From contig USGP01000007.1 in the NCBI GenBank assembly GCA_900554315.1, forward strand, positions 1 to 54,930: a stretch of 54,930 nucleotides of DNA, read 5' to 3'. This DNA is from an uncultured Mycoplasmatota bacterium (GTDB lineage Bacteria > Bacillota_I > Bacilli_A > RF39 > UBA660). Of the stretch, positions 24,512 through 33,234 are shown one piece after another (within the stretch, counting starts at the first letter, position 1; each line of letters begins with the position of its first letter). The translations under genes and the position numbers were made by a program. The notes under the pieces are model-generated. The model did no database searches, was not told where the DNA came from, and saw only the letters and a program-made list of their open reading frames with translations.

Positions 24512-26298
24512 GTACAAGTTTAAGAAGTCAGCTTGCTCCTAAGGGGCTTAGTTTTAATCCTAGTGATTTCTTTATTAGTGATAAGTATGCAACAATTTTA
24601 ACTGTTGTTTCTTATCCTAAATATATTTCTCCTGGTTATTTATCTTCTTTGACTAATATGCCAGGTATTAAGGTTGTTATTAAACATATTCCTGTACCTT
24701 TTCAAACTATGTCTAAAATGTTAAATAGACAGGTTGCTGATTTAAAGGAAAAGTATCAACATGAACGTGATCAAACTTTACGTGAAAGATATCGTCAAGA
24801 TGCTGAGAGTTTGGAATATTTTACTTCTATGCTTGCTGGTAGTCAGGCTCGTATCTTCGATTTTCAAATGCATATTATGATTACTGCTGATACTAAAGAA
24901 GAATTAGAGTTGAAGAAGGTTAATGTTAAAAACTATTTGGATGCTATGGAATTAAAAGCTATTTCTTTACGTTTTGAACAAGAAAAAGTTTTGAAGAGTA
25001 TTTTACCAATTTTCCCACCTCAAGATGTAGAGCAGAGAATTGGTACACCAATACCATCTGTTACGATTGCAGCTATGTATCCATTTATTTTTGATAGTAT
25101 TAAAGATCCAGGACTTTCTACTTTACTTGGTGTAGATTTCTCTGGTGGTGTTATTTTATTTAATCAATTTTTATATAAAATTCGTAAAGAAAATAACCGT
25201 AATAATGCCAATATGATTATTCTTGGTACATCTGGTTCAGGTAAATCAACGGCTGCGAAAGTTTTACTTCGTACTCATATTCGTAATGGTTGTCAAATTG
25301 TTGCAATCGACCCTGAAGATGAGTTACGTGAAATTACTCAGACTTATGGTGGAGATACTATTGATATTGGTAAGGGTGGAGAGTTTGGTATGATTAATCC
25401 ACTTGAAATAGTTATTGACGCTGATGAAGAAGAGATTAAACAAGGATTGGGTTATACTGTTTTAACTCGTACTTTACAATTTTTAAAAGCATTTCTAACT
25501 TATTATGATCCAACGATTGAAGAAGATGTTTTGACAATGTTTAGTGATGTTGCTCAAGATACTTATAAACGTTTTGGTATTGATTTTAATACAGATTTTT
25601 CTGGATTTACTTCTAATGATTATCCAACTTTTTCTGATGTTTATGCAACGATTAAAGGACGTTTAATGTCTATGACGGAACAAACGAAAGAAAAAGAAGT
25701 AATGGAGCGATTAGAGTTAAAGATTCGTCCTATTACAAAAGAATTACGTTTCTATTTTGACGGACATACTACAATTCGTCGAGATAGTGATTTTATGGTA
25801 TTTAATATTAAAGAGTTAATGAATACAGATTCTAATATTCGTGATGCTTTGTTCTTTAATGTTTTGAAATATGCATGGGGACTTTGTTTGGACTTTAATG
25901 TAGATACTATTTTGATGGTTGATGAGGCCCATGTTTTACTTGGATCTAATAATAAGCTTGGTGCTGAGTTCTTGGCTCAAGTACAAAGACGTGCACGTAA
26001 GTATAATACGGGTACTATTATCATTACACAACAGCCAAGTGACTTTGCAGATCCTGGTGTTATTATGCATGGTAAAGCAATTTTTGATAATGCTTCTTAC
26101 TATTTGGTCATGGGACTTAGAAAACAAGCTGTTGAGGATTTAAGTTTATTAATTGACTTGAATGATAGTGAAAAAGAAAGTATAAAAAGATATTCACAGG
26201 GTGAAGCGTTATTTGTTTGTGGTAACAGGCGTATGCGTATTAATGTTGCTGTTACAAAAGAGGAATTAGATTCCTTTGGCTCTGGTGGAGGTTTTTAG
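24508..26298 (+). CDS. virB4: VirB4-type T4SS ATPase (core chain)
   Basis: 596 residues. Walker A GTSGSGKST at 240-248, nucleotide-site region QIVAIDPEDELRE near 263-275, Walker B TILMVDEAH at 467-475, and the motif QVQRRARKYNTG with TIIITQQPSD downstream, all typical of VirB4. It energises T4SS assembly and substrate passage at the inner face of the membrane. The N-terminal domain is encoded separately just upstream. The C-terminus is Gly-rich. Confidence 0.95.
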   Translation: MSTSLRSQLAPKGLSFNPSDFFISDKYATILTVVSYPKYISPGYLSSLTNMPGIKVVIKHIPVPFQTMSKMLNRQVADLKEKYQHERDQTLRERYRQDAESLEYFTSMLAGSQARIFDFQMHIMITADTKEELELKKVNVKNYLDAMELKAISLRFEQEKVLKSILPIFPPQDVEQRIGTPIPSVTIAAMYPFIFDSIKDPGLSTLLGVDFSGGVILFNQFLYKIRKENNRNNANMIILGTSGSGKSTAAKVLLRTHIRNGCQIVAIDPEDELREITQTYGGDTIDIGKGGEFGMINPLEIVIDADEEEIKQGLGYTVLTRTLQFLKAFLTYYDPTIEEDVLTMFSDVAQDTYKRFGIDFNTDFSGFTSNDYPTFSDVYATIKGRLMSMTEQTKEKEVMERLELKIRPITKELRFYFDGHTTIRRDSDFMVFNIKELMNTDSNIRDALFFNVLKYAWGLCLDFNVDTILMVDEAHVLLGSNNKLGAEFLAQVQRRARKYNTGTIIITQQPSDFADPGVIMHGKAIFDNASYYLVMGLRKQAVEDLSLLIDLNDSEKESIKRYSQGEALFVCGNRRMRINVAVTKEELDSFGSGGGF

Positions 26299-26324
26299 TA
26301 GTAAGATTTAGGTGGTGATGTTTT

Positions 26325-28646
26325 GTGCCAGTAAATGAAAATGATCATAAGAATAACCAGCAGGCTGGCACTGAACAGCCTGAAAGTTATCAATCTCAAC
26401 GACAAGCAAAAAAAGAGCATGAAAAAGAATCAGCTAAAGAGGGTGTTCAAAAGGCAGGAAAAACTGCTGGAGCTGCTGTTGGAGCTTATTTTGGTGGAGC
26501 AGCTGGTGCAAAAGTTGGTGCCAAAGTAGGAGATGCTATTGGCAAATCTAAAATTGGTCAGCAGCTTGGTAATGTGGCAGCAAGAAATCCTCTTTTACGT
26601 AAGCCACTTTCAAAATTGAATGATAGTAAGGCTTTGGATGTTGCAAATAAGGCAACAGATGTAGCAACTAGTCAACCTGGTGGTGGAAATGCTTCGGGGG
26701 GAGCAGGTAATATTCCGAATGGTTCTGCTGGTGCTCCAAATCATAATAATGGAATGAATAGCCAGTCTAGTCCTGGTTCTGGGGGAGATAGCGTTTTAGA
26801 TAGACCATCTCGTTCTAGACCTAATTTTTTAGGTAATGATAATAATAATGATAAGGACAATAAATCAGATTCTTCCGGAATGTTTAGTGGTTCTGGTTTA
26901 ATGACTCCTGCCAAATTGGCTGTTGGTGCTTTTGCAGTTGGTGGTTTATTGATTGTTATGGTTTTCTTGGCTATTGCTCAAGGAAGTGGAGTTATTACTA
27001 GTTATGATGATGCATTTGGTGTAAGTTCTGCTACTGGTGGAGCAACGGGTGATGTTGAATATGATTCTAGTGATCCTGAGGCACGTGCTTTTTTTGAACG
27101 TGTTGCCGGGGTTAAAAACAGTTTTCAAGCTCAAGGAAAATCTTTTGATGCTGTTTATGTTTCGGCAGTTTATGCTATACTGAATCAACATGGAGCTGGA
27201 CTTTCTTATAATGACATGACCAATGGTGTCATTACCGATATTGCTAATGCTATGTTTTCTGGTAATAGTTTTTCTGAAGAGACTTTTAAGAGCAATTTAA
27301 TAAGTGATATTTTTCCTAGATATTTGCCAGGAAAAAGCCAAAGTTTATATGAAACTATGGCGGATGAAGTAATTGAATATTATGATGACTATTTTAGTTT
27401 GATTGGAGCAACAGCTTCTAATTGTGCTAGTTTAGGTTCTTGTGTTTATGAAATAAAAGGTTTTTATATTTCTAGCATGGGAAATGTTAGTAATTCTATG
27501 TCTATTACTGATTTGCAAGTTCGCCTGATGCAATGTGCTAGTCCTTATGGAAGTGGAAGTTGGACGCAACCTCTAGAGGGAGAAGAGTTAGTTCCTTTTG
27601 AACAATATGTTTTAGGTGTTGCTTATCAAGAAATTGGTCCTAGTGCTCCAGCTGAAGCAATCAAGGCTCAAATGGTTGCTGCTAGAAGCTTTTCTTTAGC
27701 AAGACCTACTGCTATGGGAAATGGAAATGGTAAAAAGTTAGAACAAGAAAATGGTCAATGGATTTTGCAATTATCTTCTTGTGTTGCAGATCAAGTTTAT
27801 TGTAATCCTAATTTAGGATGCTCTGCTATGAACGATGGTGAACAGTATGGTACTGTTCGAAGTGGCATAGATTATGCTGTTAAATTAAAAGATCCGTTAC
27901 CTTCTGACCATCAAATGAGAACACTAGCTAATGAGACAATGGGTGAAGTTTTAGTTAATGATCAAGGAAATATTGTTTATGCTAATTATGCTTCTGCTAT
28001 TCAAAACCGATTTATTTCTTTGGCAAATCAAGGATTAAATTATAAGCAGATTTTGATGCAAGTATATGGAGATGCAACGGATATTGATAAAATGAGTTGT
28101 AATACTGGTTCTGGTAGTGGTTGCTCTAGTACTGGTAGTACAGGTCCTTATTCAGGATGGAAACAAGCTGATCCAGCATGGGCATCTATAACGATTGGAA
28201 ATACAAGCTCTACTATCGGTGGTGTTGGATGTTTGGTTACTTCTGTTTCTATGTTGATTGCTAAAAGTGGAGTTGCAGTAAATGTGGATGGTGATTTTAA
28301 TCCAGGTACTTTTGTTCAAAAACTTAATCAAGTAGGTGGATTCCAAGGTGCTAACTTTGTTTGGGGATCTGTTAGTAAAGTAGCTCCTAATTTCCAATAT
28401 GTTAATAAAGTTTATGTTTCTGGACAATCTCAATCACAAAAATTACAAGCTATTCAGAATTTACTTAATCAAGGTTACTATGTTGTTGCTGAAGTAAAAG
28501 GAAATACTGGTCAACACTGGGTAGCAATTGATGGTATTAATGGTAATACTGTTTTAATGATGGATCCTGCTAGTCAATCTACTAATTTATGGCAGCAATA
28601 CGATTGGCATAATACAAGTCAGTTAGCATATTTTAAAGTTGTATAA
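26325..28646 (+). CDS. membrane-anchored wall hydrolase: SpoIID-like plus C39-like peptidase
   Basis: 773 residues from GTG 26325 (AGGTGGTGAT upstream). Residues 1-197 are cytoplasmic, Gln/Asn/Gly-rich, with a Gly-zipper stretch (AGAAVGAYFGGAAGAKVGAK). One helix spans about 198-222, followed by a helical linker. A SpoIID/LytB domain runs 416-560, with catalytic-type Glu in GVAYQEIGPSAP and the following AIKAQMVAARSF. A C39-like cysteine peptidase domain runs 608-773: Cys in VGCLVTS, His in GQHWVAIDG, Asp in MMDP. SpoIID enzymes are lytic transglycosylases, so this replaces VirB1 in opening peptidoglycan for the machine. Confidence 0.87.
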   Translation: MPVNENDHKNNQQAGTEQPESYQSQRQAKKEHEKESAKEGVQKAGKTAGAAVGAYFGGAAGAKVGAKVGDAIGKSKIGQQLGNVAARNPLLRKPLSKLNDSKALDVANKATDVATSQPGGGNASGGAGNIPNGSAGAPNHNNGMNSQSSPGSGGDSVLDRPSRSRPNFLGNDNNNDKDNKSDSSGMFSGSGLMTPAKLAVGAFAVGGLLIVMVFLAIAQGSGVITSYDDAFGVSSATGGATGDVEYDSSDPEARAFFERVAGVKNSFQAQGKSFDAVYVSAVYAILNQHGAGLSYNDMTNGVITDIANAMFSGNSFSEETFKSNLISDIFPRYLPGKSQSLYETMADEVIEYYDDYFSLIGATASNCASLGSCVYEIKGFYISSMGNVSNSMSITDLQVRLMQCASPYGSGSWTQPLEGEELVPFEQYVLGVAYQEIGPSAPAEAIKAQMVAARSFSLARPTAMGNGNGKKLEQENGQWILQLSSCVADQVYCNPNLGCSAMNDGEQYGTVRSGIDYAVKLKDPLPSDHQMRTLANETMGEVLVNDQGNIVYANYASAIQNRFISLANQGLNYKQILMQVYGDATDIDKMSCNTGSGSGCSSTGSTGPYSGWKQADPAWASITIGNTSSTIGGVGCLVTSVSMLIAKSGVAVNVDGDFNPGTFVQKLNQVGGFQGANFVWGSVSKVAPNFQYVNKVYVSGQSQSQKLQAIQNLLNQGYYVVAEVKGNTGQHWVAIDGINGNTVLMMDPASQSTNLWQQYDWHNTSQLAYFKVV

Positions 28647-28660
28647 TAGGAGATAAAAGT

Positions 28661-29440
28661 ATGAAAAAGGGTAGGTTTAGATATATTGTTTTAATTGTTA
28701 TTTTAGCGATTTATGCTGGGGTAATGTATGTTAGCTTTGGTGTTACTGAAACGAAAGAAAGAGAAGCATCTGCTACTCTTATTGTAGGTAATACTGCTGC
28801 ATTTGATTATATGTCACGTAATTGGACTTATTATTCTACACCTAGTATGTTTTCAAAATTAAACTGGAAAACATTTAAAACGTATGTTGATGATGAATAT
28901 TTTGGTAATTATTTAATGTGGTATGATGATCAATGGTATCTATTTGATAAAGATAGAAATCCTATTAATTATTCAGGAAAGTTATTTGCTTATGATGCTG
29001 ATTATGATATGAATATTATTCCTTTTGATTCTGAAGATATCACTGATTTTACTTACCCTAAACAAGTTTTAGAACAATATGGACTTGATAGTAATTCTCA
29101 ATATACATTAGCTACTGTTTCTACTTTAGATTTTGATAAAGATGGGGAAGAGGAAGAGTTTTATGTTATTAGTAATGTCTTTGCTATGGACTTTTTCCCT
29201 GATACTTATTTTTCTTTTGTATTTATGGTTGATGATAATAAGATTTCTATTTTATATGAAGATGTAGATAAAAATGACGGTGTTAATGGATGTAAGCCTG
29301 AATTATACACTGTTGGTGATTTTGATAATGATAGTGATAATGAGCTTATTGTTTCATGTGCTAAGTATAGTAATCAAACCCCTGTTGCTATGCTATACGA
29401 ATATGAAGATAATGCATTTAAAATTGTAATTTCTAATTAA
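28661..29440 (+). CDS. membrane-anchored protein with FG-GAP/VCBS-like repeats
   Basis: 259 residues. One N-terminal helix (about 8-27), the rest outside. Two Asp-rich turns, DFDKDGEEEEF and DFDNDSDNELIVS, match the calcium-binding-like turn of FG-GAP/VCBS beta-propeller repeats, though the protein is too short for a whole propeller. It lies 14 bases after the wall hydrolase gene, with AGGAG upstream of ATG 28661, and before the coupling protein. Function unknown; it may be an accessory envelope subunit. Confidence 0.72.
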   Translation: MKKGRFRYIVLIVILAIYAGVMYVSFGVTETKEREASATLIVGNTAAFDYMSRNWTYYSTPSMFSKLNWKTFKTYVDDEYFGNYLMWYDDQWYLFDKDRNPINYSGKLFAYDADYDMNIIPFDSEDITDFTYPKQVLEQYGLDSNSQYTLATVSTLDFDKDGEEEEFYVISNVFAMDFFPDTYFSFVFMVDDNKISILYEDVDKNDGVNGCKPELYTVGDFDNDSDNELIVSCAKYSNQTPVAMLYEYEDNAFKIVISN

Positions 29441-29446
29441 TAATTA

Positions 29447-29475
29447 ATGACGTTATGATATTTTGATGTTATAAT
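29447..29475 (+). promoter_or_regulatory. promoter for the coupling-protein gene
   Basis: ATGACG, 17 bases, then TATAAT with TG upstream (GATGTTATAAT). It lies in the 58-base gap before ATG 29499. Confidence 0.68.
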
Positions 29476-29498
29476 ATTTTGCGAAAGGGAGTAATCTT

Positions 29499-31988
29499 AT
29501 GAAATTTAAATTTAGAGCTGATCCTGATGATATTTTGATGTTTGTCATATTTGCAATATTTTTATTATATATTGTCTGTATTGGTGTTCTAAATGTATCT
29601 TGTGTTGCTACTGAAGGACATCTATTTGGATTTAATCCTTTTCCTGCTTTTGGAAAAGAATATATTGCAGCTACTATTACTTTTTATTTTTTAGCATTAG
29701 GTGGTTTGTTAGTTAGTGTAAGTTCTTACTTTTTTGAACGTGAAAAAGGTTTTGGTATTACTACTGATAAAAAGGATAAAGGTTACTCTAGATGGGCAAA
29801 AGAAAAAGAAATTAAAGAAGAATTGGAACGTGTAGAGATTCAACAAGAAGATGCCAAAGCGGCTGGAGTTCCTCTTATTTTAAATGAGAAAGAAATGTGG
29901 GTTGATAATAGTGAGTACCATTCTTTGGTAATTGGTGCTACTGGTTCTGGTAAAACTCAGACTGTAATTTTACCTCTTGTTCATAGTTTAGCAAAAGCTC
30001 GCGAGTCAATGATTATTACTGACCCTAAGGGTGAGATTTATGAAAAAACAAGTAATATGTTACGTTCTCGTGGTTATCAGATTTTATTATTGAATTTCCG
30101 TGATCCTCAAAATGGTAATGCTTGGAATCCAATGTCTTTACCTTATCAAATGTATAAGTCTGGTAATCAGGATAAAGCAATTGAGTTACTTGATGACTTA
30201 GCTATGAATATTTTGTATGATGAATCTAATAATAATGCCGATCCTTTCTGGGAGAAAACTTCTGCTGACTATTTTTCAGGAGTTGCTTTAGGTTTATTTG
30301 AGGACGCTAAAGAAGATGAAATTAATATTAATAGTATTTCACTTGCAACTACAGTAGGTGAGGAAAAATTTGGTGGTAGTACTTATATTAAAGAGTATTT
30401 TGCTGCTAAAGATCCGGCTAGTCCTGCGGCTATTAATGCTTCTAGTACGATTATGGCACCTTCTGAAACAAAGGGTTCTATTTTATCTGTATTTAAACAA
30501 AAAGTTAAATTATTTGCTTCTCGTGAGAATTTAAGTGAAATGCTTTCTCATAGTGATATCGATTTATCAAGTATTGGTCAAAGACCTACGGCTGTATTTA
30601 TCGTTATTCAAGATGAAAAGAAGACTTATCATTCTTTAGTTACTATTTTATTGAAACAGATTTATGAAACTTTGATTGGTGTTGCACAGGAACATGGTGG
30701 TAAGTTACCTGTTCGTACTAATTTCTTATTGGATGAGTTTGCTAATATGCCACCATTAAAGGATGTTACTACAATGATTACTGCAGCTCGTTCAAGAGCA
30801 ATTCGTTTTACTATGATTATTCAGAACTTTGCTCAACTTGATCAAGTATATGGTAAGGAAAATGCTGAAACAATTCGTGGTAACTGTGGTAATATTATTT
30901 ATTTGATTACTACTGAGTTGAAGGCTTTGGAAGAAATTTCAAAAATGTGTGGTGAAGTTAAATCTAAAAAGGATGATAAAACAGCTTCTACACCACTTGT
31001 TACTGTTTCTGATTTGCAACGTATGAAACAGTTTGAAGTTATTATTTTAAGAATGAGAAAACAACCATTTAAGACTAAGTTTACACCATATTTTAAGTTG
31101 GATTGGGGACATAAATATCCAAAAGCTACTTATCCAACACGTCAAAAAGTTGAAGTTCATACTTTTGATATTAAGGAATTTGTTAAGTCTCAGAAAAAGA
31201 AAAAGTTGTTAGAAATGATGAATTCTGCAGATAATAATTCAAATGTTGGTGGTAATGAAATGTTTGGAGGAGGTGCTTTTCCTCCAATGGGTGGAGCAAG
31301 GAATCCTTTTACACCTAATGCAGGAGTAGCTCCTGCAAGAAATCCATTTGCACCAAGTTCTCCAAATGCGGGTATGGCAAGGAATCCATTTGCACCAACT
31401 GGAGGTTCTAATGTTCCTGCTAGTCCTTCTACTAATCCATTTTCTCCACGTCCTGAAAGCACTGCAAAGCCATCTGATAGTTTTGCTCCGATGACTGCTG
31501 TTAATCCATTTGCACCGAAGAATTCACTTCCACAGGATAATACACAGTCTATGTATCCAGGATTTCCTAAACCAAATGTTGCGGCTTCTAGCGATGGAGT
31601 TGTAAGTTCTAATTCTAATAATAATTTGGCAAATAAAAATTCTAATGATGATTTAGGTTTTGATGTTGATGAATTGGTACGTAAAATAGATGCTAAAATT
31701 GCTGAACTTGAAAAAGAAGAACAAGAAAATGCAGAAAAGAGTAAGACTAATACAACTGTACCTACAACTAAATCTAATGTTCCTGTTCCAGATAAACCAA
31801 GTGTTGAAGCTTCAAAGAGTGAAGTTGTAAATAAAGATAATGAGAAAGAACAAAGTAATTCTTCTAGTGTTAAATCAGAAACACCATCTCATAATGTTTC
31901 TTCAACTCCAAAAGATATTAGTAATGATTTGATTTTGGATGATGATGAAGATGATGATGAATTCTTTGATGATTTCTTTGATAATTAG
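29499..31988 (+). CDS. virD4: VirD4/TraG-type coupling ATPase with NPF-repeat tail
   Basis: 829 residues. Two N-terminal helices (about 11-32 and 55-77). Walker A GATGSGKT at 146-153 and Walker B LLDEFANMPP near 408-417; the TraG/VirD4 core ends near residue 565. Coupling proteins recruit substrates to T4SS channels. The tail (about 575-829) looks disordered: five NPF motifs, four of them followed by (A/S/T)P-type residues, then Ser/Asn/Lys-rich sequence and a very acidic end. Such a tail is unusual for VirD4. No relaxase gene is nearby. AAAGGGAG precedes ATG 29499. Confidence 0.93.
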   Translation: MKFKFRADPDDILMFVIFAIFLLYIVCIGVLNVSCVATEGHLFGFNPFPAFGKEYIAATITFYFLALGGLLVSVSSYFFEREKGFGITTDKKDKGYSRWAKEKEIKEELERVEIQQEDAKAAGVPLILNEKEMWVDNSEYHSLVIGATGSGKTQTVILPLVHSLAKARESMIITDPKGEIYEKTSNMLRSRGYQILLLNFRDPQNGNAWNPMSLPYQMYKSGNQDKAIELLDDLAMNILYDESNNNADPFWEKTSADYFSGVALGLFEDAKEDEININSISLATTVGEEKFGGSTYIKEYFAAKDPASPAAINASSTIMAPSETKGSILSVFKQKVKLFASRENLSEMLSHSDIDLSSIGQRPTAVFIVIQDEKKTYHSLVTILLKQIYETLIGVAQEHGGKLPVRTNFLLDEFANMPPLKDVTTMITAARSRAIRFTMIIQNFAQLDQVYGKENAETIRGNCGNIIYLITTELKALEEISKMCGEVKSKKDDKTASTPLVTVSDLQRMKQFEVIILRMRKQPFKTKFTPYFKLDWGHKYPKATYPTRQKVEVHTFDIKEFVKSQKKKKLLEMMNSADNNSNVGGNEMFGGGAFPPMGGARNPFTPNAGVAPARNPFAPSSPNAGMARNPFAPTGGSNVPASPSTNPFSPRPESTAKPSDSFAPMTAVNPFAPKNSLPQDNTQSMYPGFPKPNVAASSDGVVSSNSNNNLANKNSNDDLGFDVDELVRKIDAKIAELEKEEQENAEKSKTNTTVPTTKSNVPVPDKPSVEASKSEVVNKDNEKEQSNSSSVKSETPSHNVSSTPKDISNDLILDDDEDDDEFFDDFFDN

Positions 31989-31999
31989 GAGGTATATTT

Positions 32000-33178
32000 A
32001 TGGGTTCAAGTTTTAAAATAGGTAGTTTTAATGCTATTGATACCAATGAAGAAAAAAAGTCATCTAAAAATGGTGGTAATGATGATTTAAAAAAGAAATT
32101 GTTAATGTTAGGGGCTATTATTCTTGTAGGTGCTGTTGTTATTGGAATTGTATTATTTTTAGTTTCTGCATTTTCTAATAAAACTTATTCTTATGATCAA
32201 ATTGAGAAAGTGATGACTTCGGCTGCAGAAAATTATTTTGAAGATCATCCTAATCGTTTACCACAAAATGAAAATCAACGTGTTGAAATTGATGTTGATA
32301 CTTTGGTAGCTTCTGAATATATGAAACCAATGACTGAATATACAGGTGAAGAGTTAAGTTGTACTGGCTCTGTTGCTGTACAGACTAATGGTGATGGTTA
32401 TTTATATATTCCACGTTTGGATTGTGGTGAAAGTTATATTACACAAACTTTACGTGAGGCAATTACTAAGGATGTTGTTAGTGAAGGATATGGATTATAT
32501 GAAGTAGGAGATACTTATGTATACCGTGGTGAGAATGTCAATAATTATTTACAGTTAGATACTTCATTGTGGAGAATTGTTAAAGTTACTGAAAATGACG
32601 ATATTATGTTGGTTTTAGCAGGTGATATGTCTGAATCTGTTCCTTGGGATGATCGTTATAATACGCAAGTTGGTTATAATACTGGAAATAATACATATTC
32701 TACTAGTCGTATTAAAGATGCATTGCAAGAACTTTATAAGACTAATGATGAATATAAAACAATTTTAAGTGATAATGATCGTACTAAATTAGTATCTTTT
32801 GATATGTGTGTAGGTAAAAGAAATACGAATGATACCACTTTAGATAATTCTGTTGAATGTGCAGAAGTTTATGAAGATCAAAAAATTGGTTTATTGACTG
32901 CTGCTGATTTCATGTTAGGAAGTATTGATCCAAATTGTAAGACAATTGTTGATTATTCATGTCAAAATTATAATTATTTAGTAACTGATTATAAATGGTG
33001 GTTAGGAACTGCTGTTAATGGTACTACTAATGAAGCTTATGGTGTTAGTACTAGTGGTGTTGCTGAAAATGAAAGGACATCTAGTTATATGTATCCTAGA
33101 CCAGTTGTAGTTTTGGATGGTAATGTATTACTTAAGAGTGGTAAAGGAACTTTAAATAAACCATATAAAATTAAATAG
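32000..33178 (+). CDS. membrane-anchored pilin-head plus DUF6273-like surface protein
   Basis: 392 residues. Cytoplasmic 1-34, one helix about 35-58, then a pilin-head module (66-142: AAENYF, LP, EYM, two Cys). A DUF6273-like domain follows: SLWRIVKV near 190, WWLGTAVNG near 333, closing RPVVVLDG, SGKGT, PYKI. This is a shorter paralogue of the protein at 8037, lacking the Ig domain and with one repeat instead of two. It is the last gene of the cluster, 11 bases after virD4, with TAGGAGG upstream, and is closed by a terminator. Confidence 0.8.
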   Translation: MGSSFKIGSFNAIDTNEEKKSSKNGGNDDLKKKLLMLGAIILVGAVVIGIVLFLVSAFSNKTYSYDQIEKVMTSAAENYFEDHPNRLPQNENQRVEIDVDTLVASEYMKPMTEYTGEELSCTGSVAVQTNGDGYLYIPRLDCGESYITQTLREAITKDVVSEGYGLYEVGDTYVYRGENVNNYLQLDTSLWRIVKVTENDDIMLVLAGDMSESVPWDDRYNTQVGYNTGNNTYSTSRIKDALQELYKTNDEYKTILSDNDRTKLVSFDMCVGKRNTNDTTLDNSVECAEVYEDQKIGLLTAADFMLGSIDPNCKTIVDYSCQNYNYLVTDYKWWLGTAVNGTTNEAYGVSTSGVAENERTSSYMYPRPVVVLDGNVLLKSGKGTLNKPYKIK

Positions 33179-33209
33179 GAATCTATTATGATGATAGATT
33201 CTTTTTTTT
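33179..33209 (+). terminator. terminator closing the secretion cluster
   Basis: An 8-bp stem (GAATCTAT/ATAGATTC), 7-base loop and eight T. Confidence 0.88.
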
Positions 33210-33234
33210 CATATTTTATAGTGGGTGATATATT

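Noticed and set aside
31190..31462. 90-residue minus-strand ORF
   Set aside because: It arises from the repetitive NPF-coding stretch of virD4 read backwards; no ribosome site.
6466..33178. Integrative conjugative element
   Set aside because: VirB4 and VirD4 suggested it, but there is no relaxase, integrase, att-like direct repeat, tRNA target or change in base composition, and the cluster lies between ordinary chromosomal genes.
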